A stretch of DNA of 64,000 bases, taken from the NCBI GenBank assembly GCA_019454875.1, contig JACFNL010000006.1:1-64000 (forward strand), written 5' to 3'. Shown piece by piece: positions 35,584 through 44,568 of this stretch. The stretch is from Candidatus Cloacimonadota bacterium (GTDB lineage Bacteria > Muiribacteriota > UBA6191). A program made the translations under genes and the position numbers. Positions within the stretch are counted from its first letter, which is position 1; the number at the start of each line of letters is the position of its first letter. Below the pieces are notes generated by a model that saw only the letters and a program-made list of their open reading frames with translations, had not been told where the DNA came from and made no database searches.

Positions 35584-36140
35584 TCCCAGTTCAGCCCCAT
35601 CTGTCTTCCGCTTATAAAACGAACGGGTTCCCGAAAATTCTGTAGAGTTTCCAGATCGTCATTAACAAATTCAATACTTCCCGAAGAAACAATAGCTTTT
35701 TCAATGGAGTCATATCTGCTTGTATATTTGAGTACCCAGCGGTTTTCTGATTCACATACCCCGTTTTGTGGGCGGGTTTTACACTGCCCGCCCTGGTAGG
35801 CACAGCAGTAGGAATCAGGGCTGGCAGAAGTATTACAAACTTTAAGGCTCTCATTTACAAACCATTCCACACACCAGATTTTTCTGAATTCAGCAATAGT
35901 TTCCGGGGTAATGGTGAAATTGGTGCTGACATCTTCTGCAAGACTGACCTGACCGTGTATCAGGCCAGATAATGAGGCATAATCAGCCTGCACTCTGGCT
36001 CCCATGTACTCAAGTTCCAAAGACTGCTGAACCACAAGTTCATTAAGAGCGATGCCAATCATGGCAAAGGTTAGCACCAGAGTCAGAACGACTACCATGA
36101 CGCTACCTTTAGAGTTATTGGTTGAATAGTGCATTTGCAT
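35580..36140 (-). CDS. PilX-like minor pilin-family membrane protein
   Basis: A 186-residue protein with one N-terminal hydrophobic helix (SKGSVMVVVLTLVLTFAMIG) following a Lys-Gly, and ALNELVVQQSLELEYMGARV after it. This arrangement resembles PilX/GspK-type proteins that lack the classic Phe-Thr-Leu-Ile-Glu stretch. Six or more cysteines in the C-terminal part (WCVEW, KVCN, YCCAYQGGQCK, GVCESE) suggest disulfides in the periplasm. It is the first gene of a two-gene pilin-like operon. Confidence 0.7.
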   Translation of the reverse strand: MQMHYSTNNSKGSVMVVVLTLVLTFAMIGIALNELVVQQSLELEYMGARVQADYASLSGLIHGQVSLAEDVSTNFTITPETIAEFRKIWCVEWFVNESLKVCNTSASPDSYCCAYQGGQCKTRPQNGVCESENRWVLKYTSRYDSIEKAIVSSGSIEFVNDDLETLQNFREPVRFISGRQMGLNWE

Positions 36141-36219
36141 AGGATACCCCGAAATTATAGAACAAATCCTGTGCGAAAGGACTGAAATTTGCTAGAATCC
36201 AGCGAGATTGCACAAACTT

Positions 36220-37236
36220 ATGTTGAAACTGATTCAATTCGTCCTGATTTTTCTATTCCTGATTGGTTTTACAGGTTGCTCAAAAAAACAGCATACTCCT
36301 GTAGGTACTATTCCTGTGCCCGATTTTTCCAAACCTGTAGATTTGCTGCCCAGCCTGATTAATGTCAGATATAATCCCGGAAGTTCTGGAGTAGAATCCT
36401 GCCGTACCTGCCATCAGGAGTATTATGAGGAATGGAAAGATTCCAGGCATGCCAGGGCTACCCAGTCAGAGCTTTTTAAGTCCACATCAGATCATTATAA
36501 GCTAGAGAACTGTATGACCTGTCACTCTCCTGCAGATATGGAGTTGTCCATTCATCGTCCTAAGGCCAGAGACTGGAAGCTGGAGGAAGGGGTTACCTGC
36601 TCTTCCTGTCATGTTGTGGAAAACCGGACTCTTGGGGTTCTTAAGTCCAATGCCCCCCATCATACCCGCTTCAGTGAAGAGTTTAAAACATCCATGGCCT
36701 GTGCTTCCTGCCATCAGCCTACATACAATCAATGGAAAGAAAGTAAATATGCCAAAGAAGAAAGGCATTGTCAGACTTGCCACATGCCATCCACGGAAAG
36801 ATTTATAGCCAATTATGCCCAGATTGGCTACAAGAAAAAACCGGCACATAGCCATCATTTTCCGGTGGAATATGCTGGTGCCTGTGAGGTAGATATAACC
36901 CAGGGCAGGATATCTTTAGAGCAGATTACCGTGGCAGTTACCAATGTCGGGGCAGGGCACGATTTGCCAACCGGTGTATTTGGAGACAATACGGTTCAGG
37001 TGGAGCTTAGGATCCTGGATGGAGAAAAGGAGATTTTCTTTCGTCGGGAGACCTTAAATCAGGCCGCAAAAAATGCTATAAAATCTGGAGAAACCCGTCG
37101 CTTTTTTTATAATTTTCGTGCTCCGCAACAGAAGAGTTATCTGATGGTGGCGAAGGTCTATTTTCTGTCATCATTCCAGAATGAGCCTATCAAGCTTGCT
37201 GAGAGAGAACAATACTACTATCTGCATGATCAATAG
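36220..37236 (+). CDS. Pentaheme c-type cytochrome lipoprotein (cytochrome c554 type)
   Basis: A 338-residue protein with a lipoprotein signal peptide (MLKLIQFVLIFLFLIGFTGC, lipidated Cys at about 20) and five CxxCH heme sites: CRTCH, CMTCH, CSSCH, CASCH and CQTCH at about residues 61, 97, 127, 161 and 184. The spacing fits the cytochrome c554 family. The C-terminal 120 residues form a heme-free beta domain. It should carry electrons in the periplasm or at the outer membrane. A TTG at 36208 is an alternative start; a TAGAAT at 36193-36198 may be its -10. Confidence 0.88.
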   Translation: MLKLIQFVLIFLFLIGFTGCSKKQHTPVGTIPVPDFSKPVDLLPSLINVRYNPGSSGVESCRTCHQEYYEEWKDSRHARATQSELFKSTSDHYKLENCMTCHSPADMELSIHRPKARDWKLEEGVTCSSCHVVENRTLGVLKSNAPHHTRFSEEFKTSMACASCHQPTYNQWKESKYAKEERHCQTCHMPSTERFIANYAQIGYKKKPAHSHHFPVEYAGACEVDITQGRISLEQITVAVTNVGAGHDLPTGVFGDNTVQVELRILDGEKEIFFRRETLNQAAKNAIKSGETRRFFYNFRAPQQKSYLMVAKVYFLSSFQNEPIKLAEREQYYYLHDQ

Positions 37237-38293
37237 ATATTTTTGGTGGATGTTCTGGCTCTTTTTGGCCGTGAATGAGAAACCGTTCTCGGAGCAGATT
37301 GTCCCTGGGGATCGGATTCTGGTAAATGGCACCCTGCAAATGCTGGCTGGAGAACAAAGACTGGTGACATCTGAGGGTCTAATCTTTTCTCTTTTAAATT
37401 ATAAGCCGATGGCCGTAAATCTGGGCTCAAGCACTAGACTGGAAGGCTTTTATCAGATATTCCCACAAACAGATATTCGTTCGGTTCATGCAATAAGAAA
37501 TGTTATTGGCAGTGATTCTTATTTCACTGATTCCGATACCAGGTGCCAGGATGCAGGTTCGGATACCTCAAGTTTATGTCAGGAATTTATGAAAAGGTAT
37601 CTTGACTATGTTCGGGAAATGGAATTGGGTATGGCACTGAAGTATGCCCGCATGGTGTCCGAAAGGGAGGAGAAACTGAAGAATACGGATAGCCCGCCGG
37701 AAGATATTATTGTAAGTGTTGAGGAACCGCCTGATCTGGCCGGGATCCGTTTGTCTGTATTTGTGGAAAATCAAAGACAGTTTTATAGCTGGTATTCACA
37801 GTACCTAAAATACAGGCAGGATTTTATAGATGGCAATTCGGATGGATTTGATGCAAAACCGTACTACCTGCGGATTTCCCGAAAAAATTTTTTATTGTCG
37901 CTACACAGGCTGGATAACCATGAAGCCCTGTTTTTTTTTCCGATATCCTACGGATTTCATCCTGACGGTGCTGACAAACAGAAGCCTGACGATGGTAGAA
38001 CTCCCAGGACTCCCCGTTTTAACACATCTCCCGCCAATTCCCCTCATTTTATTGCCCGCCGTATTAACGAGACCTGTAAACCCGGCATGACCGGGGCTTG
38101 TATGGGAATTGGTTCCCGAAGGCCCGAGGATCAGTTCTGGTCCCAGTTTGGAATGAATATAGCTATTCACGGGACTGAATCTTATGGAACGGTGGGAACT
38201 CGATCTTCCAACGGCTGTATCCGTTTGTTTCATAAGGATGCACAAATTCTTTTCCCTTTGACTTATGAAGGAATGCCCGTAATTTTGGATTAG
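37226..38293 (+). CDS. Secreted L,D-transpeptidase (YkuD domain)
   Basis: A 355-residue protein. The signal peptide is MINRYFWWMFWLFLAVNEKP. The catalytic YkuD motif near the C-terminus is NIAIHGTESYGTVGTRSSNG followed by CIRL (His about 314, Cys about 329). Such enzymes make 3-3 cross-links in peptidoglycan or attach proteins to it. About 250 residues upstream of the catalytic domain are unrecognised and include paired cysteines. The ATG at 37226 overlaps the cytochrome gene by 11 bases; longer starts lie inside that gene. Confidence 0.88.
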   Translation: MINRYFWWMFWLFLAVNEKPFSEQIVPGDRILVNGTLQMLAGEQRLVTSEGLIFSLLNYKPMAVNLGSSTRLEGFYQIFPQTDIRSVHAIRNVIGSDSYFTDSDTRCQDAGSDTSSLCQEFMKRYLDYVREMELGMALKYARMVSEREEKLKNTDSPPEDIIVSVEEPPDLAGIRLSVFVENQRQFYSWYSQYLKYRQDFIDGNSDGFDAKPYYLRISRKNFLLSLHRLDNHEALFFFPISYGFHPDGADKQKPDDGRTPRTPRFNTSPANSPHFIARRINETCKPGMTGACMGIGSRRPEDQFWSQFGMNIAIHGTESYGTVGTRSSNGCIRLFHKDAQILFPLTYEGMPVILD

Positions 38294-38328
38294 TGCGATA
38301 CTTGCAAACACAGGGGGAAGGAAATACC

Positions 38329-40860
38329 ATGGTAGGCATGGAAGATAGAACCAACCAGTTTCTGGACTCATTCTGGCTATTGTCACAGGAACAAAAGAGA
38401 CGCAGAATTCTGGCATGGGTGCAAAAACCGGCCAAGGGAGTGGGACTTCTTCTTAAAAGAATTGCCTCTGAGGATGCTGAGGTACAGATTCGTTACCTTG
38501 CTCGCAAAGCCCTTTTTCACCTTCAGAAAATGAATGCTTCGGACGCGGTTGGATTAAAGCCAAATGTTGCCTGGGAAAAAATTGAGCCTCTTTTGCAATC
38601 TGAGAATTCGGAAAAGGTAACCCGGGTTATGGAATGGTGTGTCAAACATCAGAGGCTAGAGCTTCTTGAGTGGATCAAGAGCCGTCTTGACTCACTGGTT
38701 GATCCGTATCTGATTGCATCTTCTCTTACTGCCATGGGTAGGCTTGGAGGTGGTTCAGCTTTTACATCCATCCGCTCATTTTTTCAGCATCCTGATGCCA
38801 GAGTTCGTGCTTCCTGTATAGAAGCTATGGGGATCTGTGGGGGCTCGGAAGCCACTCCGTATCTGTTGGGGGCATTGGGGAGCAAGGATCACAGGATGAG
38901 AGCCAACGCCATCCGTGCCCTGAGGTTGCAGGACAGAAAGCTGGTTTTGGAGGCCTTAGGCCAGATGGTTCAGTCCAAGGATGAATGGATGAGAAGTTCA
39001 GCAGCCTTTGCGATTGGGGAATTTAAGACTTCCGAAGTTTTGGAGTTACTGGCATCTTTGCTCACAGATAAAATTGAATCCATTCGCAAGATGGCTTATC
39101 GCTCTCTTGAAAGATTAAGTGATCATGGAATTGTTGAAGCTGGTTTACTTTTAAAAAATCTTTCGGGACTTAAGGAAGAAGAGTCCATTCGAGATTTTTT
39201 ACAGCTCATGGAGAATCAGTCCCAGAAAGCTACTGAGGATTTGCTCTATAGTGAAGATTCACAAATCAGGCTTGTAGAAATCAATCGTATTGTCAGAGAA
39301 AAAGATACTTCCCGCTATCGCGATCTGGAGGCGAGGCTGGTTCTTGAAGAGGATAATTATATCAAGGCTTCCTTGATTCTGGCATTAGGCAGGGTTGGTC
39401 AGGATAGTGCAGTTCCTTTAATCAAGTCCTTTCTGGTGGATCCAATTCCTAGAATCCGTGCCAATGCAATTGAGGCTTTAGGCTCGTTTGGCAAACCCCA
39501 GTATCTGCCTGAGGTAATTTTACGGCTTGATGAAACCAACAATCGGGCCAGGGCCAATGCAATTATTGCATTAAGACAGTTAAAGTATGTTGATATTGTT
39601 TCACCCCTCACGGAAATGGCTACTTCTAAAGATCCAAAAATCAGGCAGAGTGCCTTTTTTGCGATTACAGAACTAGGCAGCAAGGAAGCCAGGGATTTAC
39701 TTAAACTACTGGCAAAAGATGCTGCGCCCAGCTTAAAGACCAATATTCGAGATTTTGTTCTGATGCTTGAAGAGCAGGATGCCAAAGAAGGCAAAAGGCT
39801 TAAAAAGGAATTGGATAGCCAGATAGACTTCTCCCAGGCCCAGGCCGATTTTCAGGAAGTCGAAACCCTGGAAGAAGCTGCTAACGAGTCGCTTTTGGAT
39901 GAAACTCCCCAGCTTAGAGAAAGTGATTTTGAAGGATTTCAGCCCGATAATGTGACTCAGGACACAGTTCGATCTGTGGAGCTTAGCGGGTTTTTAAGCG
40001 TCTCCGCAGAAAAGAAAGCCCAGATGGTTGAGTTTATGAAAAACAGTCTGAGCCAGGAGCACTACACTATTTTGAGGTTTGCTGAAAGGGACAAGGATTT
40101 TCAGGTCAAGTGTCTGGCCAGAATTGCCTTGAACCAGTATAAAGGCAAAGGTTTTGTGGATGAGGATTTACAGTCTGTTGTTGGTCGTTCTGGTGGTGGG
40201 GGACTAGCCGGTAATTTTCTGATATCTGGAATTGGCGTGGAGAGAGTGCGGCTTGAGTATCAGGGAAATGACAGCATTCCTGTATTAAATCAGGATTTGC
40301 AGCGCAGATTGGAACAGTATACAGGCACAGGCAGCTACGGTGGAGCCTTAAAGAATGTGCCCATAGCCCTGACAGCCCTTCGTCGAGACAGTCAGGACAT
40401 GATTGCTAATGCTCTAGGGCCTGAATTGCACCAGATAGAACTTCTAAGTCTTCTTTATTACAGTCCAACCTATCGCCCATTTCTGGAGGGACACAAGTCT
40501 TTGGATGGTTTGAATCTGGAGAACTTTGTGCAGCTAAATACCATGAAATCCACGGTGGTTCAGGAAAATGCCCTGGATTTGGTATCCGTCTGGCTAAAGT
40601 CCTATGCCTCGCCTAAATATTTAATGGTTTTTCTGACTCCATCCAATTTAATCCTGTTTCTGCGTTCTACTCTTCAGTACAGGACGGCGGAATATGCCAG
40701 AATCCCAAGAGTTAAAATCAGTTCTGGACAATTGCGCAGGGGAGAACATTTTCTGACTTTGGCTTTAAGGCTTGAGGGTGGGGAGGAATTACTTCTACCC
40801 AGGGTTCATGCCAAAGATGGTCAGGAACTTCTGGATCGACTGCTCTCTCACTCCCGCTAG
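38329..40860 (+). CDS. HEAT-repeat protein with a PH-like C-terminal domain
   Basis: This is 843 residues from the ATG at 38329, preceded by GGAAGGA. Residues 1-490 are mostly HEAT/PBS-lyase-type repeats (ARVRASCIEAMGICGGSEAT, MRANAIRALRLQDRKLVLEA, PRIRANAIEALGSFGKPQYL). A charged linker follows. The final 100 or so residues (YLMVFLTPSNLILFLRSTLQ, then RIPRVKISSGQLRRG and LRLEGGEELLLPRV) have the strand pattern of a bacterial PH domain. There is no signal peptide or membrane helix. It is a probable cytosolic scaffold, perhaps at the membrane surface; partner unknown. Confidence 0.75.
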   Translation: MVGMEDRTNQFLDSFWLLSQEQKRRRILAWVQKPAKGVGLLLKRIASEDAEVQIRYLARKALFHLQKMNASDAVGLKPNVAWEKIEPLLQSENSEKVTRVMEWCVKHQRLELLEWIKSRLDSLVDPYLIASSLTAMGRLGGGSAFTSIRSFFQHPDARVRASCIEAMGICGGSEATPYLLGALGSKDHRMRANAIRALRLQDRKLVLEALGQMVQSKDEWMRSSAAFAIGEFKTSEVLELLASLLTDKIESIRKMAYRSLERLSDHGIVEAGLLLKNLSGLKEEESIRDFLQLMENQSQKATEDLLYSEDSQIRLVEINRIVREKDTSRYRDLEARLVLEEDNYIKASLILALGRVGQDSAVPLIKSFLVDPIPRIRANAIEALGSFGKPQYLPEVILRLDETNNRARANAIIALRQLKYVDIVSPLTEMATSKDPKIRQSAFFAITELGSKEARDLLKLLAKDAAPSLKTNIRDFVLMLEEQDAKEGKRLKKELDSQIDFSQAQADFQEVETLEEAANESLLDETPQLRESDFEGFQPDNVTQDTVRSVELSGFLSVSAEKKAQMVEFMKNSLSQEHYTILRFAERDKDFQVKCLARIALNQYKGKGFVDEDLQSVVGRSGGGGLAGNFLISGIGVERVRLEYQGNDSIPVLNQDLQRRLEQYTGTGSYGGALKNVPIALTALRRDSQDMIANALGPELHQIELLSLLYYSPTYRPFLEGHKSLDGLNLENFVQLNTMKSTVVQENALDLVSVWLKSYASPKYLMVFLTPSNLILFLRSTLQYRTAEYARIPRVKISSGQLRRGEHFLTLALRLEGGEELLLPRVHAKDGQELLDRLLSHSR

Positions 40861-40882
40861 GGTTTATGTTATTTTGTGGCCT

Positions 40883-42625
40883 ATGCTGCAAGAACTAATT
40901 ATTTCAAATTTTGTCCTGATCGATGAAATCAGCCTGGTGTTTTCACCCAATCTGACCGTGTTTACTGGAGAAACCGGAGCAGGAAAGTCCATAATGCTTG
41001 ATGCTCTTGAGCTTCTCTGTGGTGGTAAGGCAGAAAAAAATGCTTTCAGGGACCCTCTTAAGCCCCTCAAGGTGCAAGGCCTGTTTAGAATATCAAAAAA
41101 TTCTGGTCTGTGGGCTGAGCTTGAGGAATTAGGCGTTAGTATCGAAGATGAAGATGAAAACCTGATTCTTAAACGGGAGTTAAGCCCCCAGGGTAAAAAC
41201 CGTTGTTTTATTAACTCGGATATGGTCAGGGTACAGGATCTGAAAAAAATATCGGGCTGGCTTGTGAACATTCATTCCCAGCATGAAACTCATTCACTTC
41301 TGGATCCCAAATCCCATCCCGAGTTTTTTTATGCCTTAGGGGGCCAGGAGTTAAACTCTCTTCTTGTTGCCTATCGTGAGAAGTTTGAAGAGTTTCGATC
41401 GCTTTGGCAGAAAAAACAGAAAATGGATGCCAGACGCAGGGAGATTCTTCGTGAAAAGGACAGATTGTCCTTAGAGGTTGAGGAAATCTCCAGTCTTAAT
41501 CTTGTGCGTGGAGAAGAAGAAGAACTGGCATTAAGACACAAGGCTTTGGTAAATGCCCAGGAAATAGGCATAAAAATCAGCAATATTTTGTCCTTTATGG
41601 ATGGGTCCTCGGAAGGAAGCCTGATGTATCAGCTTGCTTTGATGACTCGTGATATTCGCAGCCTGGCCGTTTTAGATCCTAGAAGTTCGGAGCTTGTTGA
41701 TGTTTTGGGGCAGATTGAGCTGCAGTTTGAGGAATTGAGTTCCCGCCTGCAGGATTATGAAGATGTTTCCCGATCGGGGTCAGATTATGATCTGGATTCG
41801 GTGGAATCCCGTATGGCTCAGATCGAAAACATCAAAAGAAAGTATGGGGCAGACATTGAAGCCGTTTTAGAACTGGAAAAAGAAAATGCAGAAACAATAT
41901 TTTCTCTGATGCGAGAAGAGAAGGAACTGGATTCTTTAGATCATCTGCTACCGGTAAAATCTCGCGAACTGTATCAGGATGCACTGGCATTAAAGGCTCT
42001 AAAAGAAAAAGCCCGAGTAAGGGTTGAAAATGAAGTCTCCCAATGCCTGGCGCGTTTGAATATGCCAGAGGCCCGACTTGATATTCGTTTTGTAAACCGT
42101 GAAGGCTCATTGGAGTTCGTTTTGGACCAAAAGACAGTGGCCTTGGGGCCGGACGGCCTGGAGTCCGTTGAGTTTTATTTAAAAAGTAACTCTGGGCAGC
42201 AGCCCAGCCCATTAGCTAAAATTGCTTCTGGGGGTGAGATTTCCCGGGTCATGCTGGCCTTTAAAAAGGTTTTTGCCTCGGTAAAAACATCCCAGACCCT
42301 GATTTTTGATGAAATTGATACTGGAATTGGTGGGGATACGGCTCACAGGCTTGCTGAAATTGTTCAGGAAATATCTTCGTTAAGACAGGCTGTGGTTATA
42401 ACTCATCTGGCCCAGATGGCTTTGCCTGCTAACAGACACTACCGGGTGGATAAAATTGTGGAAAAATCCGGTACTATTTCCAAAGTAGTGTTACTGACAG
42501 CTTCGGAACGGAAAACGGAGTTAAAACGCATGTTAGGACTGACTTCCGAGGATATACCTGATGAGACATTAAATCGTATGTTACAGAAGTTTGGGAAACC
42601 TATTTTGGAAAATGAGCGTACATAG
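40883..42625 (+). CDS. recN: DNA repair protein RecN
   Basis: A 580-residue SMC-like ATPase: start MLQELIISNFVLIDEISLVF, Walker A TGETGAGKS, central coiled coils, signature LAKIASGGEISRVMLAFK and Walker B TLIFDEIDTGIGG. RecN tethers DNA ends during double-strand break repair. The ATG at 40883 gives the normal N-terminus; upstream in-frame starts fall in the HEAT gene. Confidence 0.96.
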   Translation: MLQELIISNFVLIDEISLVFSPNLTVFTGETGAGKSIMLDALELLCGGKAEKNAFRDPLKPLKVQGLFRISKNSGLWAELEELGVSIEDEDENLILKRELSPQGKNRCFINSDMVRVQDLKKISGWLVNIHSQHETHSLLDPKSHPEFFYALGGQELNSLLVAYREKFEEFRSLWQKKQKMDARRREILREKDRLSLEVEEISSLNLVRGEEEELALRHKALVNAQEIGIKISNILSFMDGSSEGSLMYQLALMTRDIRSLAVLDPRSSELVDVLGQIELQFEELSSRLQDYEDVSRSGSDYDLDSVESRMAQIENIKRKYGADIEAVLELEKENAETIFSLMREEKELDSLDHLLPVKSRELYQDALALKALKEKARVRVENEVSQCLARLNMPEARLDIRFVNREGSLEFVLDQKTVALGPDGLESVEFYLKSNSGQQPSPLAKIASGGEISRVMLAFKKVFASVKTSQTLIFDEIDTGIGGDTAHRLAEIVQEISSLRQAVVITHLAQMALPANRHYRVDKIVEKSGTISKVVLLTASERKTELKRMLGLTSEDIPDETLNRMLQKFGKPILENERT

Positions 42626-43565
42626 GTTTATGAATCGTGTGCGCGTAGTATTATTAATCCTGTCCTTCTGTCAGGGAATTTTTGCCAATACCTTTTACCG
42701 AGATATCATCGAGGATGTGTCGGTATTGGAATCTGAGCCTTTAACTATTCCAACCACAGTGGCTGAGTTGCCTGGTAATGTCTCCAATCCATCGTTTTCA
42801 AAGGCCAAGCGAATCCTGCAACAAAAGATTTATGAACCCTCGGGCAGAACGGTCTATTGTGGCTGTGAGTTTTATACAGAGGATACAAAGTTAAAAGTTA
42901 AGCATGATGACTGTGGGTTTGCTCCCTTAAAACCAGGTGGCACGGATCGGGATAAAAAAGTTGAATGGGAGCATGTTGTACCAGCTAGTCATTTAGGAAA
43001 GCACAGAGAAGATCTAAAAAAGATCTGGGAAGAAGGGCATCCTGAATGTGTCACGGGCAGTGGTAAAGTTTACAAGGGAAGACAGTGCCTCGAAAAAGTC
43101 TCAATAGAGTTTAAGCTGATGCAGGCCGATATGTACAATCTGTATCCGGCCATCGGTAGCGTGAACGGATATAGAAGCGACAGGCAAATGGGAGAAATCC
43201 CCGGTGAAGAATATATTTTTGGCACCTGTGATGCCGAGTTTGCCAAAGGAGTCTTTGAACCAAGGGATGAATTTCGGGGTGATGTAGCCCGCACTTATCT
43301 TTATATGGAATCGGCCTATCCTGGATTGTATGCAGTTCCCGAAGAAATCCGTGATCTTTTGAATGAATGGAATCAAAAAGATCCAGTGGATGTGTTTGAA
43401 TGCTCCCGACAGAGAAAAATTTTTGACGAACAGGGAAATCGTAACCCAATCTTAAGTCCTCTCTGTGAATCTGTGATGCATTCAGAATCTCTTACAGAAA
43501 CCCCTGTTTTGACAGGTATTGAGGCTTTACCCCCACGATTTCACAGTCTTGAATTAAACCCCTAG
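42612..43565 (+). CDS. Secreted endonuclease I (EndA/Vvn family)
   Basis: This protein of about 317 residues has a signal peptide (VRVVLLILSFCQGIFA). The metal and general-base motif is VEWEHVVPASHLG (about 120-132), followed by ADMYNLYPAIGSVNGYRSD and DVARTYLYM, the beta-beta-alpha-Me fold of periplasmic or extracellular endonuclease I. It cuts DNA and RNA non-specifically outside the cytoplasm, for nutrient use or DNA uptake. Cysteines in YCGCEF and elsewhere suggest disulfides. The ATG at 42612 overlaps recN by 14 bases; the ATG at 42630 is an equally possible start. Confidence 0.9.
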   Translation: MSVHRFMNRVRVVLLILSFCQGIFANTFYRDIIEDVSVLESEPLTIPTTVAELPGNVSNPSFSKAKRILQQKIYEPSGRTVYCGCEFYTEDTKLKVKHDDCGFAPLKPGGTDRDKKVEWEHVVPASHLGKHREDLKKIWEEGHPECVTGSGKVYKGRQCLEKVSIEFKLMQADMYNLYPAIGSVNGYRSDRQMGEIPGEEYIFGTCDAEFAKGVFEPRDEFRGDVARTYLYMESAYPGLYAVPEEIRDLLNEWNQKDPVDVFECSRQRKIFDEQGNRNPILSPLCESVMHSESLTETPVLTGIEALPPRFHSLELNP

Positions 43566-43588
43566 GTAATTTGGTCGAATATCAGAAT

Positions 43589-44203
43589 ATGTTACTGGAA
43601 GTCCATCCTACTCACCCTCAAAAACGGCTTATCGAAAGAATTATCTCTGTACTGGAGAAAGACGGGGTAATTGTTTACCCAACAGATACCTGCTATGCCA
43701 TTGGCTGTTCGATTTTTTCCAAAAAGGCAGTGGAGAGAATTTACAAGATCAAAAGGTATCCAGTCAGCAAGGCTTTAAGTATTGTATGTACGAGCATCTC
43801 AGACATATCCAATTATGCCAAAATATCGGATATGGCCTATCGCAACATGAAACGGCTTCTGCCTGGGCCCTATACCTTTATTCTGAGTGCAACCAAGGAA
43901 GTTCCTAAAACAATTTCTGAGGGCAAGAGGCGAGAAGTTGGTATCCGTATACCGGACAATGCTATCTGTCAGGCTATTGTGGAGGCTTTAGGACATCCTT
44001 TGCTTTCTGCAGGTGCAGGACACGAAGACGAACTGGATTCAGCCACGATTCCCTACCTGATAGAAGATGAAATAGGCAAACAGGTGGACATTGTGATTGA
44101 TGGGGGAGTGCTGGGCAACGATTTTTCGACCGTCGTCAGTCTCGTTGATGATGAGGTAACCATAGTGAGACAGGGCAAGGGTAAGGTAGATTTTCTGGGA
44201 TGA
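43589..44203 (+). CDS. Sua5/YciO/YrdC family protein (threonylcarbamoyl-AMP synthase-like)
   Basis: A 204-residue protein resembling YciO and YrdC: EVHPTHPQKRLIERIISVLE at the start, VIVYPTDTCYAIGCS (substrate pocket), KIKRYPVSKALSIV, LLPGPYTFIL and VGIRIPDN. YrdC/Sua5 makes threonylcarbamoyl-AMP for the t6A tRNA modification; YciO is a close paralogue with weak activity. The N-terminal HPxxPQKR is more YciO-like. I chose the ATG at 43589 by this alignment; a TTG at 43571 adds six residues. Confidence 0.85.
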   Translation: MLLEVHPTHPQKRLIERIISVLEKDGVIVYPTDTCYAIGCSIFSKKAVERIYKIKRYPVSKALSIVCTSISDISNYAKISDMAYRNMKRLLPGPYTFILSATKEVPKTISEGKRREVGIRIPDNAICQAIVEALGHPLLSAGAGHEDELDSATIPYLIEDEIGKQVDIVIDGGVLGNDFSTVVSLVDDEVTIVRQGKGKVDFLG

Positions 44204-44568
44204 AGCAGTTTGGAATTGTTTCTGGCCGTTTGCAGGCCCCCTGTTTTAGAAACTGGCCCGTATTAGGCAATGTCACACTGCTTGAAGGGTACTGGGTTTT
44301 TTGTTTTGATCTTCCCCGTGGGTTTAACTGGCAGTCTTACCGCAATCCCCGAACATTTTTAGGCTGTTTTCTGGCTGAAATACAGGGGATTGAATGTCTT
44401 ATCGCACCTGAGAGTGCAAAAAAGGCTGTGCACTTTAATCTCTTGTCTCAAGACTGCTCCCCTATGTTTCCTATTAAATTTCCCGGTCTGTATTATGCGT
44501 TGAGACGGGAATTTAAGCTTCAAAAATCCCTTCTAAAAAGTCAACAGCCCCAGGATTCAGAATCATAA
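44200..44568 (+). CDS. Small protein of unknown function
   Basis: A 122-residue protein coupled to the preceding gene by an ATGA overlap, which is the main reason to believe it is real. It is rich in aromatic residues in its first half (NWPVLGNVTLLEGYWVFCFD) with no signal peptide or membrane helix. No family is recognised. Its last 56 bases overlap the convergent DUF512 gene. Confidence 0.55.
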   Translation: MKQFGIVSGRLQAPCFRNWPVLGNVTLLEGYWVFCFDLPRGFNWQSYRNPRTFLGCFLAEIQGIECLIAPESAKKAVHFNLLSQDCSPMFPIKFPGLYYALRREFKLQKSLLKSQQPQDSES

